Assembly (NCBI RefSeq): GCF_002277895.1 | Contig: NZ_CP022998.1 | Location: 2,151,501 to 2,215,500, forward strand | Length of the DNA stretch: 64,000 nucleotides | Reading direction: 5' to 3' | Source of the DNA: Rhizobium sp. 11515TR | GTDB lineage: Bacteria > Pseudomonadota > Alphaproteobacteria > Rhizobiales > Rhizobiaceae | Shown: positions 25,158 through 34,162 of the stretch, in pieces | How positions within the stretch are numbered: the stretch's first letter is position 1 | Layout of the letters: every line of letters starts with the position of its first letter | Made by a program: the position numbers and the translations under genes | Notes under the pieces: generated by a model | Told to the model about the DNA's origin: nothing | What the model saw: only the letters and a program-made list of their open reading frames with translations | Databases searched by the model: none

Positions 25158-26591
25158 ATGGCTACGACTAATGTGCCGAGCCCGAGCTTCGGGCCGAACG
25201 GATTCCTCATACCGTCCGCTCAGGTTGTGCTTGAAGGCGTAATAGAGGACATCAATGCCGCTTTCGGCGGCAGCCTGAATCCAGCCCTGAACACGCCTCA
25301 AGGGCAGTTGGCGACTTCAGAAGCAGCAGTCGTTGATAATGCCAATCAGGCGTTTCTTTACCTGACGCAACAGTTCGATCCGGCCTTCGCTTCAGGGCGC
25401 TATCAGGACGCGCTAGCACGCATTTACTTCATTGAGCGTAATCCGTCTCAGCCGACCGTGGTTCAGGCTCTTTGCACCGGGCTGCAGGGCGTGATCATTC
25501 CAGCCGGCGCTCTAGCGATCGCTGCAGATGGCAATCAATATGTCTGCACTGAAGCGGGGACTATTCCGGCCTCTGGGAACATAACGCTAACATTTGCATG
25601 CTTAGTTCCCGGTCCCATTTCATGTCCAGCCGGCACACTGAACCAAATCTATCAGTCGATTCCTGGCTGGGATGCGATCACGAACCCTTCGGATGGCGTT
25701 CTCGGCAATGATGTAGAGAGCCGATCATCCTTCGAAGCGCGGCGTGCCGCTTCCGTCGCTCTGAACTCTATCGGATCGCTGCCTTCAGTTCTGGGAGCGG
25801 TTCTGGCCGTTCCAAACGTCTTGGATGCCTTTGTGACAGAAAACGATAGCAATAGTTCACAGACGATTGGCGGCGTCTTGCTAAATCCGAATTCGATCTA
25901 CGTGGCGGTAGTGGGCGGAGAGGCGCAAGATGTCGCGCAGGCTATATGGTCGAAGAAGGCCCCGGGGTGCGCCTATAACGGCAATACGACCGTGACAGTG
26001 CTGGACACAAGTAAAGGTTATGCTCCGCCATATCCGGCCTATTCTGTGTCTTTTCAGATACCAGCCCCGCTTCCGATCCTGTTTGCCGTCAATATCGTAA
26101 ATTCAACCCTGGTCCCGGCCGATGCGGCGACACAGATCCAGAATGCCATCATTAGCGCCTTCGCGGGTGGAGATGGTGGTACACGGGCAAAGATCGGCGG
26201 TACGCTCCTAGCCAGCCGCTTTTATGCTCCTGTGGCAGCCCTGGGATCATGGGCGCAGATCGTCTCAATCGAGATTGGCTCGGTCAACAATGCCGCTGCA
26301 TCATTCACGGGTTCGATCTCGGGCAATACATTAACTGTCTCCGCAATCGCGTCCGGAACGTTGGCGGTCGGACAAACGATTTCTGATGGAACTGGAAACC
26401 TGATCGTTGGGACAAAGATCACCGCCCTTGGAACGGGTTCGGGTGGTACTGGTACTTACACGGTTTCGGTCAGCCAGACGGTCGGATCTGAAAGCATGCA
26501 GTCAGCCATCGCCAATCTGTTCGAGATTGGCGTCCGCATCAATCAGGTGCCAACCGTTTCAGCAAATAACATCGTTGTGACGTTGATCTAA
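25158..26591 (+). CDS. Baseplate wedge protein, gpJ-like, with inserted beta-module
   Basis: 477 residues. [39 protein letters not shown] and [20 protein letters not shown] are typical of baseplate J-like proteins that form the wedge arms. Residues ~381-448 are another copy of the shared module, placed between the strand [14 protein letters not shown] and the family-typical terminal segment [18 protein letters not shown]. Its stop TAA overlaps the ATG of the next gene. Confidence 0.82.
   Translation: MATTNVPSPSFGPNGFLIPSAQVVLEGVIEDINAAFGGSLNPALNTPQGQLATSEAAVVDNANQAFLYLTQQFDPAFASGRYQDALARIYFIERNPSQPTVVQALCTGLQGVIIPAGALAIAADGNQYVCTEAGTIPASGNITLTFACLVPGPISCPAGTLNQIYQSIPGWDAITNPSDGVLGNDVESRSSFEARRAASVALNSIGSLPSVLGAVLAVPNVLDAFVTENDSNSSQTIGGVLLNPNSIYVAVVGGEAQDVAQAIWSKKAPGCAYNGNTTVTVLDTSKGYAPPYPAYSVSFQIPAPLPILFAVNIVNSTLVPADAATQIQNAIISAFAGGDGGTRAKIGGTLLASRFYAPVAALGSWAQIVSIEIGSVNNAAASFTGSISGNTLTVSAIASGTLAVGQTISDGTGNLIVGTKITALGTGSGGTGTYTVSVSQTVGSESMQSAIANLFEIGVRINQVPTVSANNIVVTLI
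26298..26502 (+). repeat. Beta-module copy 5 (in baseplate J-like protein)
   Basis: About 68 codons reading [20 protein letters not shown] and ending [18 protein letters not shown]. By eye the closest relative is copy 1 at 12233. Confidence 0.75.
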
Positions 26592-27334
26592 TGACCGATG
26601 TTCCCTATCCCCGTCCTCCTGCTGGTATTCCCAACGGGATAGGCCAATTCGCGATTGGCGTCAGCCCGATCGGGACACAACCAAGCTTTGATGTCTGGAC
26701 AACTGTGATTTCGCAATATGCGAATTCGCCTATCCTTACGACACTGATCACAAACTTAGATCAATACATCGACCAAACGCAAAATTTCGATGCGTTCTAC
26801 GACTACATCATGAACGTGGCGACGGCCCAAGGCTATGGCCTGGATGTCTGGGGACGCATAGTTGGCGTCAATCGTGTGCTACAGGTCAACGCAGGGAACT
26901 GGTTTGGCTTCAATGAAGCGTCTCCTGGTTCATATACTTTCGGCCAAGGTTCCTTCTATAGCGGAGCCCCGCTGACAAGCAACTTCGCGCTCTCTGATGA
27001 AGCATACCGTACGCTCATCTATGCCAAGGCGGCGGCGAACATCACAGATGGTTCGATCCCGGCTATCAACCGAATTCTGATGACGCTCTTTCCCAATCGA
27101 GGGAATGCCTACGTCACGGAAGGTGCTCAGTTCGGAGCATGGTTCGGGTTTGCTGAATCCACCAATGCGCAAGGCTTCAACCAGGCCGCGTTCTATAGCG
27201 GTTCGCCTCTGTCAACAATGACCATGACGTACACATTCGAGTTCCAGCTTTCGCCGGTAGAACTCGCAATCGTCCAGAATTCCGGCGTTCTGCCAAAGCC
27301 TACGGGCGTTTCGGCATCTGTCGTCATCCTCTAA
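26591..27334 (+). CDS. Tail protein, DUF2612 type (gpI analogue)
   Basis: 247 residues, start overlapping the gpJ-like stop. The segment YGLDVWGRIVGVNRVLQVN, then NFALSDEAYRTLIYAKAAAN and TDGSIPAINRILMTLFPNRG, matches DUF2612 tail proteins that connect wedge and tail fibre. Two repeats of the form GF-E-...FGQ.SFYSGAPL / GFNQAAFYSGSPL lie in the middle and may bind fibres. Confidence 0.78.
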   Translation: MTDVPYPRPPAGIPNGIGQFAIGVSPIGTQPSFDVWTTVISQYANSPILTTLITNLDQYIDQTQNFDAFYDYIMNVATAQGYGLDVWGRIVGVNRVLQVNAGNWFGFNEASPGSYTFGQGSFYSGAPLTSNFALSDEAYRTLIYAKAAANITDGSIPAINRILMTLFPNRGNAYVTEGAQFGAWFGFAESTNAQGFNQAAFYSGSPLSTMTMTYTFEFQLSPVELAIVQNSGVLPKPTGVSASVVIL

Positions 27335-27352
27335 AAATCAAGGAATATCCGA

Positions 27353-28351
27353 ATGAGGCTTTCCGATCTTCCATCGGGGACGTTTCCGATTGCGTTCGGC
27401 TCCAGCGCAGGCGGCGGTTACATCCGTCAAGTTCCGGTCAATTCCCAGATTGGCATCACCAATGGCGCCGCCTCTCTGACCGACGGTTTCCCGCCGTTGA
27501 CCTTTCTGCCGGTGGGATCTGGTGGCGTCCCGCCCTTTGGTCAGGATTTCAATGGAATCCTAAATCAGATTACGCAATGGACGCGCTGGCAGAATGCGGG
27601 GGGGCTCGCTACTTATATTTCTGCTCTTTCTACAGCGATTGGTGGTTATCCCCAAGGGGCGCTCCTGGCGAGTTCCGTGACCGCTGGCCTCGTCTGGCTT
27701 AATACGGTCGATAACAACACAACCAATCCCGACAGCGGCGGCGTTGGGTGGGTGCCAATCGCTACCGCCAGCGCGATACAAAGCAATCAATATTGCTATG
27801 CGGTTGCTGGGGGGACGGCTAACGCCCTCACAGCAGCGCTCAACCCAGTTCCTTCGTCCATTGGCAATGGGTTTATCTTTGACCTCCTGATCGCATCCAC
27901 CAATACAGGCCCAACGACATTAAATCTGAACAGCGAAGGCGTTCGAAATGTAACGTTGATGAATGGTACTGCGCTTCGGCCGGGTGACTTGGCGGCAGGG
28001 CAGATAGCAACATTCGTGCGCAGCGGAACGACGTACCTTCTTCAAACCCCAAATACGATCCCCAGCACCACGCTAGCGGCAACCGGCTCGGCACGGCTGA
28101 GTGAGGGGCCGATCCTTCAATGGGGCCTTATTACGGCTAGTCCGACAGGTACCGGTACGCAGACCTTTCCGGTGGCGTTCCCTAATGCATGCGTGAACGT
28201 CCAAGTCACCGACCTTACGACTGGTTCTCTGGCGACAATCGATCTTTGGGGCACGGACAATTGGTCAACAACGTCATTTCGTTGGTGGACGGTCACTCAA
28301 GCAGGGGCGGCGAACAACGGCGGCGCGGCATGGATGGCAATAGGGTATTAA
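27353..28351 (+). CDS. Tail fibre protein with gp53-like C-terminus
   Basis: 332 residues. The N-terminus includes GFPPLTFLPVGSGGVPPFGQ and DFNGILNQITQWTRWQNAGG, the motif that attaches fibres to the baseplate in many phages. The C-terminal ~90 residues (GPILQWGLITASPTGTGTQT; FPVAFPNACVNVQVTDLTTG) match the gp53-like fibre tip domain. It is a likely receptor-binding fibre. The next gene starts one base after its stop. Confidence 0.8.
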   Translation: MRLSDLPSGTFPIAFGSSAGGGYIRQVPVNSQIGITNGAASLTDGFPPLTFLPVGSGGVPPFGQDFNGILNQITQWTRWQNAGGLATYISALSTAIGGYPQGALLASSVTAGLVWLNTVDNNTTNPDSGGVGWVPIATASAIQSNQYCYAVAGGTANALTAALNPVPSSIGNGFIFDLLIASTNTGPTTLNLNSEGVRNVTLMNGTALRPGDLAAGQIATFVRSGTTYLLQTPNTIPSTTLAATGSARLSEGPILQWGLITASPTGTGTQTFPVAFPNACVNVQVTDLTTGSLATIDLWGTDNWSTTSFRWWTVTQAGAANNGGAAWMAIGY

Positions 28352-28352
28352 A

Positions 28353-30035
28353 ATGAACTACAATTCTAAAATTATTGCCACAATTTTCGCCATTGCCGCC
28401 GCTCCTGCATTTGCCCAAACATCTCCCGGCTTTACCTATGGGCAAGTGCCGACCGCTAGCCAATGGAATAGCTATTTTGCCGGCAAACAAGACACGCTTG
28501 GCTATACGCCGGTAAACAAAGCCAGAGATACAATGTTGGGGCCTCTGACGACCTCGGCATCCACTACATCTGGCGCAGGCTTCGTTATTCCGCAAGGTCT
28601 GGTTCCAACATCCCCCATTAATGGCAGTATCTGGTTGACGCCATCGGGCCTTTACTACCAGGCGAATGGGATAACGTTTGGGCCGATTGGTGCTGGTACG
28701 ATCACCGGTCCTGCCACTACCACGGTCGGCAATGTCGCCAAGTGGGGAAATACAAGCGGAACTGCGCTTGTCGATGGCGGTACGCTTGGCACCGCCGCCA
28801 CCCAGAACACCGGCACGAGCGGGCATAATCTTCCATTTTTGGACGGGTCGAATACTTGGAGTGCCGCTCAGATTTTCTCCGAGGCCCGCATCTCGGGAGC
28901 GGCAGGAACTTATCGTCCGCTAAAGTTCCAAACAAGTGGCTCTGATCGTTGGTGGGTAACAGCGGGCAATGGAGCCGAGTCGGGTGCTAATGCCGGTACG
29001 GCGTTTGTCATCAACAGTTATGATGATACGGGTACATACCTCGCTACGCCGTTCTCAATCACCCGATCAACTGGTGCAGTCAATCTTTCGCAGCCATTGG
29101 CGGTCTCATCCGGCGGGACTGGCGGAACCACCCAAGCCACGGCGCGCTCCGGTATTGGCGCGGCGGCATCTGGCGCGAACTCGGATATCACGTCTCTCTC
29201 TGGTCTCTCTACGGCTCTTTCGGTTGCGCAGGGCGGCACGGGAGGGAATACGCAAGCAACGGCCCGTACCGGCCTCGGCCTCGGCACGGTCGCTACCCTA
29301 AACGCTGGCACCTCTGCCAATAACGTTGTTCAGCTCAACGGCTCAGCGCAGCTTCCAGCCGTTGATGGCTCGTTGCTCACTGGCGTTGTTGCCAGCGGCG
29401 GTCTGGTCAATGTCCAGGTTTTCAAGACCTCTGGCACCTATACCAGAACGTCAGGGGCGACTACTGGCACGGTCATGGTAATAGGTGGTGGAGGAGCAGG
29501 CGGTGGAAGTATCGCAACAGCCTCGAACACTTTCAGCATCGGCGGCGGCGGCGGTGCTGGGGCATACTGCGTCCTGTTCAACTATGCGCTTCCTTCGAGT
29601 GCCACGGTGACGATTGGAAGCGGTGGAACGGGCGTTAGCGCATCGACCGGCAATAATGGCACGGCATCAAGCTTCAATTCGACCTGCACGGCGAATGGTG
29701 GCTCCGGTGGTCAGGTTCAGAGTGGCACGCCATCTTATACCGCAACAGGTGGCGTTGGCGGTACCATCGGATCTACCGGGACTATCGACGCCGGCGGTGA
29801 AAATGGCAATTATGGCGTCGTCGGTAGCGGCACTGCCAACGGTGGTCAAGGCGGCTCGACACTCTATGGAGCCGGCGGTGGAGGTACAGCTGCTCCTCAG
29901 AACGGCAGCGCCAATGGTGTCAATGCGGCTGGTTTTGGTGCGGGCGGCGGCGGCGCTGGGGGTGGTTTCAGCCAGACCGCGAAAACTGGCGGTAATGGAG
30001 CCGGTGGCATCGTGGTTGTCTATGAATACCGCTAG
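28353..30035 (+). CDS. Tail fibre / adhesin with signal-peptide-like start
   Basis: 560 residues. The first 22 residues, MNYNSKIIATIFAIAAAPAF-AQ, have the shape of a Sec signal peptide with an AFA-Q cleavage site. Next come GFTYGQVPTASQWNSYFAGK and a fibre-shaft region with repeats of the type VSSGGTGGTTQATARSGIG and VAQGGTGGNTQATARTGLG. The last ~190 residues are a glycine-rich adhesin (VMVIGGGGAGGGS ... GAGGIVVVYEYR), like the tip domain of some phage adhesins. A signal peptide on a virion protein is unexpected. Confidence 0.72.
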   Translation: MNYNSKIIATIFAIAAAPAFAQTSPGFTYGQVPTASQWNSYFAGKQDTLGYTPVNKARDTMLGPLTTSASTTSGAGFVIPQGLVPTSPINGSIWLTPSGLYYQANGITFGPIGAGTITGPATTTVGNVAKWGNTSGTALVDGGTLGTAATQNTGTSGHNLPFLDGSNTWSAAQIFSEARISGAAGTYRPLKFQTSGSDRWWVTAGNGAESGANAGTAFVINSYDDTGTYLATPFSITRSTGAVNLSQPLAVSSGGTGGTTQATARSGIGAAASGANSDITSLSGLSTALSVAQGGTGGNTQATARTGLGLGTVATLNAGTSANNVVQLNGSAQLPAVDGSLLTGVVASGGLVNVQVFKTSGTYTRTSGATTGTVMVIGGGGAGGGSIATASNTFSIGGGGGAGAYCVLFNYALPSSATVTIGSGGTGVSASTGNNGTASSFNSTCTANGGSGGQVQSGTPSYTATGGVGGTIGSTGTIDAGGENGNYGVVGSGTANGGQGGSTLYGAGGGGTAAPQNGSANGVNAAGFGAGGGGAGGGFSQTAKTGGNGAGGIVVVYEYR

Positions 30036-30067
30036 GGTAGGGGTGACGAAAACGTCAGCATGATATA

Positions 30068-30097
30068 GCGTCTTTCCCCATAATTGCGGAGAGACGC
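30068..30097 (+). promoter_or_regulatory. Hairpin covering the start region of the acyltransferase
   Basis: Ten-bp stem GCGTCTTTCC (30068-30077) / GGAGAGACGC (30088-30097) with a 10-base loop that contains the TTG start candidate at 30084. The right arm holds the only Shine-Dalgarno-like GGAG for the CTG candidate at 30099. It could limit translation. Confidence 0.35.
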
Positions 30098-31220
30098 CCT
30101 GACCAAGGAGAAGAGAGAATATAGCCTCGATTTTATGAGGGGCGTCGCTGCATTGTTGGTGCTGTTCTCGCACGCCACGATTGCCGGCCTTTATAAGGTT
30201 GAACCAATCTGGGGCATTGTGAAGTGGTCTCCGCTCAAAATCCTTTGGTCTGGGCATCAGGCGGTGATCCTGTTCTTCGTCCTCAGCGGCTTTGCGTTGA
30301 CGAAGATGTGGGGGGCAATTGGTTATCCCAGATATGACGCCTACATCGCATCGAGGGTAATTCGGCTCTATCTTCCTTACATTGCTTCGCTCGCGCTCGC
30401 TGTCCTTGTATATGCGATACTGCGGCACTGGTTCTCATGGGAAAATGGATGGATGGGGCTCCCTAATCCAATTCTAGGGAACAACGTCAATATCGGCGGC
30501 CACTTGGCGATGATCGGCGTCTTCAACCCGGCAGAAATTAATCCGCCGATTTGGTCCATCATCCACGAAATGCGAATTTCTATCGTATTCCCGGTGATCT
30601 ATTACATCGTCAAAAGGGTTGGGTGGTTTACCGTTCCGATCTTCAGCGCGCTCTCGCTGGTAGTCGCATGGAGCATTTCAGGCCCAATTCCACTGACGCC
30701 GCTAGATGCAGAGCTATTAATTAGCCTTCATTACGTGACGTTCTTTGCGGCTGGGTCGCTGATAGCCTTTAATCAGCACCGGATTGAGGATGTTTTTTCT
30801 GCGCTGCATGGAAGGAAAAGGCTTGCACTTTGGATCGCGGCGGCAATGGCTTACGCCTATCCGTTCGACAATCCATGGAGCTTGAGCCTGCGGATGATTG
30901 GTGATCTTGGGACAGGCATCGGTAGTTTTGTGATGATATGCCTGATGCTTCATTCCAAGGAAGGCGCGTGGGCAAGCCGCAGACGGTTTCTTGGGAAGAT
31001 ATCATTCAGTTTCTATCTCAACCACGTTTTGGCGCTGAATATCTGCCTGTTGGCATTTTACGACAGATATGGATCGTTATCGATCTGGCTCACATCTGTC
31101 CCTTTGGCACTTGGAATTTCTTGGGCGATATATGTTATGGTTGAGCGCCCAGCTATTCGGCTTTCTCGGTTAATGCGCACGAGCATTCTAGGAAAGGCAC
31201 GGCAAACGGCCGCAGCCTAA
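30084..31220 (+). CDS. Membrane acyltransferase, acyltransferase-3 family
   Basis: About 378 residues with ~10 hydrophobic segments. YSLDFMRGVAALLVLFSHAT is the family N-terminal signature with its catalytic histidine, followed by FFVLSGFALTKMW and ...FYLNHVLALNI. Such OafA-like proteins O-acetylate surface polysaccharides at the inner membrane. The start is uncertain: TTG 30084, CTG 30099 or ATG 30135, but the SLDFMRG motif must be included, favouring the first two. Phage copies commonly alter the host O-antigen (serotype conversion); this role is inferred. Confidence 0.85.
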   Translation: MRRDALTKEKREYSLDFMRGVAALLVLFSHATIAGLYKVEPIWGIVKWSPLKILWSGHQAVILFFVLSGFALTKMWGAIGYPRYDAYIASRVIRLYLPYIASLALAVLVYAILRHWFSWENGWMGLPNPILGNNVNIGGHLAMIGVFNPAEINPPIWSIIHEMRISIVFPVIYYIVKRVGWFTVPIFSALSLVVAWSISGPIPLTPLDAELLISLHYVTFFAAGSLIAFNQHRIEDVFSALHGRKRLALWIAAAMAYAYPFDNPWSLSLRMIGDLGTGIGSFVMICLMLHSKEGAWASRRRFLGKISFSFYLNHVLALNICLLAFYDRYGSLSIWLTSVPLALGISWAIYVMVERPAIRLSRLMRTSILGKARQTAAA

Positions 31221-31247
31221 AGTCTAACTACAGTTCAGATTTGTCAG

Positions 31248-31274
31248 CCCTCGTGAAAGCTCACGGGGGTTTTT
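31248..31274 (+). terminator. Intrinsic terminator after acyltransferase
   Basis: Nine-bp stem CCCTCGTGA / TCACGGGGG (one G-T pair), loop AAGC, then TTTTT. It ends only 13 bases before the tailspike ATG, so the tailspike needs read-through or antitermination. Confidence 0.85.
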
Positions 31275-31287
31275 CTCGTGAGGTCTC

Positions 31288-32559
31288 ATGGCGAGCTACA
31301 TCAATGCTCAGGCAGATTTCGGTGTCGTGCCTGATGGGACTACGGACAATACGACTGCTCTCGCCAACGCGCTCCTCGCCGCAGATAGTCACGGAGTAAA
31401 AATTGAACTTCCAGGTGGAAGAATCAAAATTACCGATTCTCTGCTGGCGGGCATAGGCGATGGTGGCTCGAATTGGTCGCCTCGTCAGGCTGTCAAATTC
31501 AGCGGGCAGGGCGCCGGCTTCGGAGTATATGGAAATCCGGTTCCCACAATTATCGACTATTACGGGACATCTACGAAGTTCGTTTTCGATTTTCGCGGAC
31601 GGATCTGCGACGTTGAGCTCTCCGGAATGTTTATTGACTGCCATGGCGTCGGTAATGGCGTCTATGCGCAAGCCGTGACTGGTGGTCGCATAAGCAACGT
31701 CAAAATTTCAAATCCGGCGGCAGTTGGTATCGGCCTTGTCGGGGGAACAACTGTCGGCGGGAACTACAACACCCAAAATATCTACGAAAACATCCATGTT
31801 GACCTGATGAGCCCGAGCAGCGTCGGGCTTCTAATGGATGGCAATGGGTTCGGAACTGTCAACAACGACAATTGGCTTTCCCAATTCCACAACATGCGTA
31901 TCCAGACGGAAGCAGGTGCGACGAATGCGATCTGTGCCAATTTTCGCTTCACGGATAGTTGCTCGTTCTATCGCTGCCATTTTGACAGCAGGAACGAGTC
32001 GACCTCTACGGGACTCGTTTTAGACGCGACAGCGAATGATGGCTTCCCCTGCGGAAACGCATTCTATGACTGCTCTATTTTTAATCACAGGGTCATCGAG
32101 GACGCCACTCATAAAATTCGGAAGAATTACTTCTATGGGTTTGGAACGTACGACAACGAAGTAATTCCGACGCATCCGATGTTGGTCGGCACGACGGATA
32201 CGGGGCTTTGGTTTGGCCCCATTGGCTATGTCGCGGGTGCGGGCGGAGTAGTGACGCAAACCGGGAGCAAATCTTCGGCGGTCACCCTAAACAAATTGTC
32301 TGGACAGATCACGACCGCGAACTCTTCCATCTCGGCCGGCGGCTATGTGAGCTTTATCTTATACAATAGTTTCATCACGTCGCAGGATTTAGTGCTTCAC
32401 AACATTACTGGCGGGAGCACGAATTATGGCGCGTATGATGTCTATGTTTCTGACATTCAGAACGGACTTGCTGTCATCTCGATCAAAAATAATGCAGGTG
32501 CGGCTTTGTCCGACCCTCTGGTGATCGCGTTCAATGTCTTCAAGGGGACCGCGTCGTAA
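31288..32559 (+). CDS. Tailspike, pectate-lyase-like beta helix
   Basis: 423 residues. MASYINAQADFGVVPDGTTD followed by NTTALANALLAADSHGVKIE is the start of a phage tailspike beta helix. Regular strands continue to ~residue 300 (GRISNVKISNPAAVGIGLVG; NIYENIHVDLMSPSSVGLLM). The last ~120 residues form a separate C-terminal domain. It likely binds or cleaves a surface polysaccharide. It lacks a baseplate-anchoring domain, so it may attach through another fibre. It sits between two terminators. Confidence 0.8.
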   Translation: MASYINAQADFGVVPDGTTDNTTALANALLAADSHGVKIELPGGRIKITDSLLAGIGDGGSNWSPRQAVKFSGQGAGFGVYGNPVPTIIDYYGTSTKFVFDFRGRICDVELSGMFIDCHGVGNGVYAQAVTGGRISNVKISNPAAVGIGLVGGTTVGGNYNTQNIYENIHVDLMSPSSVGLLMDGNGFGTVNNDNWLSQFHNMRIQTEAGATNAICANFRFTDSCSFYRCHFDSRNESTSTGLVLDATANDGFPCGNAFYDCSIFNHRVIEDATHKIRKNYFYGFGTYDNEVIPTHPMLVGTTDTGLWFGPIGYVAGAGGVVTQTGSKSSAVTLNKLSGQITTANSSISAGGYVSFILYNSFITSQDLVLHNITGGSTNYGAYDVYVSDIQNGLAVISIKNNAGAALSDPLVIAFNVFKGTAS

Positions 32560-32609
32560 CGGTGCCCCGACGAAGGTAAACGGTATCCACAATCACATCA
32601 CGCAATCAG

Positions 32610-32633
32610 AGGCGCCCTTCGGGGCGCCTTTTT
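32610..32633 (+). terminator. Intrinsic terminator after tailspike
   Basis: Perfect 8-bp stem AGGCGCCC / GGGCGCCT with a TTCG tetraloop, followed by a T-run. It lies just upstream of the endolysin. Confidence 0.9.
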
Positions 32634-32643
32634 CATTGGAGCC

Positions 32644-33384
32644 ATGAAAATGCGTCTTTCTCCCAGCGGGGCGGCCGATATCCGGCTGCACGAAGGCTTT
32701 TCCGCGTCCTGGTATGCCGATCCCGGTGGCGTCGGCACGATCGGCACGGGCTTCACGTGGGCCTCCGCGGCCTTCCGTGAATGGTGGGCGAAGAACAGGA
32801 CCGGCCAGAAGTTCGGTCCGGGCGCGATCATGACCAAGGCGGAATCCGATGCTGTCCTTCAGCTTGTCTCGGATGAGGAATACGGCGCCGCGGTCGATAA
32901 GTTCCTCTCGGGCCGCATGACACCGCAGACCGTTTTCGACGGTGCGACCTCCGTTGTCTTCAATTGTGGCGCCGGCGCTCTGGCATGGACATGGGCGACT
33001 GCAATCAAGGCTGCGGAATACGATCTCGCCGGATCGAGATTGCTGACGACAGCAGTTACCCAGAAGGGAAAAGTTCTTGCTGGTCTTGTCGCTCGACGAA
33101 AGGACGAAGCTCGCCTGATCTCCCAAAGCATTTATGCCAGCGGCGGGGTAGGGGCGACGATGCCTGATCCGGCAATGGCTGATGGCATTCTGGAACGGGG
33201 CGAGCGCGGCGCGTCCGTGCTGCAGCTTCAGCAGCGCCTTGTTGCCGCTGGCTACAAACCTGGCAATCCCGACGGCATCTTTGGCTACGGCACGCAATCG
33301 GCTGTGCTGGCCTTCCAGCGAGCCCGGGGCCTATCGGCGGATGGTATCGCGGGCCCCAAGACGCTTGCCGCCCTAGCAGCCTAG
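32644..33384 (+). CDS. Endolysin: GH24 lysozyme with peptidoglycan-binding domain
   Basis: 246 residues. The GH24 catalytic pattern E-x8-D-x5-T is intact (E17, D26, T32 in LHEGFSASWYADPGGVGTIG). The C-terminal ~65 residues (ERGERGASVLQLQQRLVAAG; YGTQSAVLAFQRARGLSADG) are a PG_binding_1 domain. It degrades host peptidoglycan at the end of infection. There is no signal peptide, so release should depend on a holin, candidates for which follow. Start MKMRL; an ATG two codons on is equally possible. Confidence 0.92.
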   Translation: MKMRLSPSGAADIRLHEGFSASWYADPGGVGTIGTGFTWASAAFREWWAKNRTGQKFGPGAIMTKAESDAVLQLVSDEEYGAAVDKFLSGRMTPQTVFDGATSVVFNCGAGALAWTWATAIKAAEYDLAGSRLLTTAVTQKGKVLAGLVARRKDEARLISQSIYASGGVGATMPDPAMADGILERGERGASVLQLQQRLVAAGYKPGNPDGIFGYGTQSAVLAFQRARGLSADGIAGPKTLAALAA

Positions 33385-33435
33385 TACCGGCCGCGCGGTT
33401 CGCGGCATAAGCCCTCAACATCAAAGGACAATCCC

Positions 33436-33819
33436 ATGCGTATCATAGGCCTGGTGGTAGTGGCCGCCATGACGATCTCGCTCGGCTCTTGTGCGGCCCT
33501 GCAGAAGCTCTCTTCGACCGAAGTTCCCATGAAGGCGATCATCGTCGCCGGCAATGGTGTCGATGCCGCTGAAACGGCCGCTACGGCATATGTGCGGTTC
33601 TGCACGCCGAATCCGAAGCCGGCCGGCTGCAATGACAGCGTGATCCGGAACAAGATCATACCGGCCGTGCATGACGTGCGTGTGGCGCGCGATGCAGCCG
33701 AGCAGTTCGCGCTCGACAATCCCAACGCAACTTTCGGCCCATCCACGCTGGTTGACGCCGTGACCAAGTCTGTCGGCGCTCTCCAGGCCATCCTCTCAGC
33801 CAACAGCATCAAATCCTAA
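33436..33819 (+). CDS. Small lipoprotein, possible spanin component
   Basis: 127 residues with a lipoprotein signal: VVVAAMTISLGSC, lipobox LGSC with C19. The mature part is helical with a C-P-N-P-K-P-x-G-C cysteine pair (FCTPNPKPAGCNDS). It sits directly after the endolysin in the lysis region, so an outer-membrane spanin-like role is possible, but similar genes occur beside rhizobial prophage lysozymes without proven function. Confidence 0.6.
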   Translation: MRIIGLVVVAAMTISLGSCAALQKLSSTEVPMKAIIVAGNGVDAAETAATAYVRFCTPNPKPAGCNDSVIRNKIIPAVHDVRVARDAAEQFALDNPNATFGPSTLVDAVTKSVGALQAILSANSIKS

Positions 33820-33831
33820 GGAGCAATCGTC

Positions 33832-34140
33832 ATGAACGTGCAAGTAGTTTTGGGGATGTTGAACATCCTCTTGGCCGCAATCCCTCAGATGACGAGTTCG
33901 AAAGTCGTAAGCCAGACGGTGGCATGGCTTCTTCAGATCGAGCCCATCCTCGTCCAGTTCTCGGAAGACCTTGGACCGGTCATCTCGAATATCGTTGCCG
34001 CCTTCTCCGCCAATCCGGCCACGACCGCAACACAGCTCGCAGCCCTCAAGGTTCTCGATGCGAAGACCGACAAGGACTTTGACGACGCCATCGCGGCATA
34101 CCTGGCGAACAACCCCGCTCCAGCCGCTTCTGCCAGTTGA
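33832..34140 (+). CDS. Hypothetical lysis-region protein
   Basis: 102 residues: MNVQVVLGMLNILLAAIPQM, a helical amphipathic middle (SQTVAWLLQIEPILVQFSED) and an Ala/Pro/Ser-rich tail. No cleavable signal sequence is clear. It is spaced 12 bases after the lipoprotein gene with AAGGAG. Unknown function; it may be a membrane-associated lysis accessory. Confidence 0.55.
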   Translation: MNVQVVLGMLNILLAAIPQMTSSKVVSQTVAWLLQIEPILVQFSEDLGPVISNIVAAFSANPATTATQLAALKVLDAKTDKDFDDAIAAYLANNPAPAASAS

Positions 34141-34162
34141 AGCACCATCAAGGACAATCACG

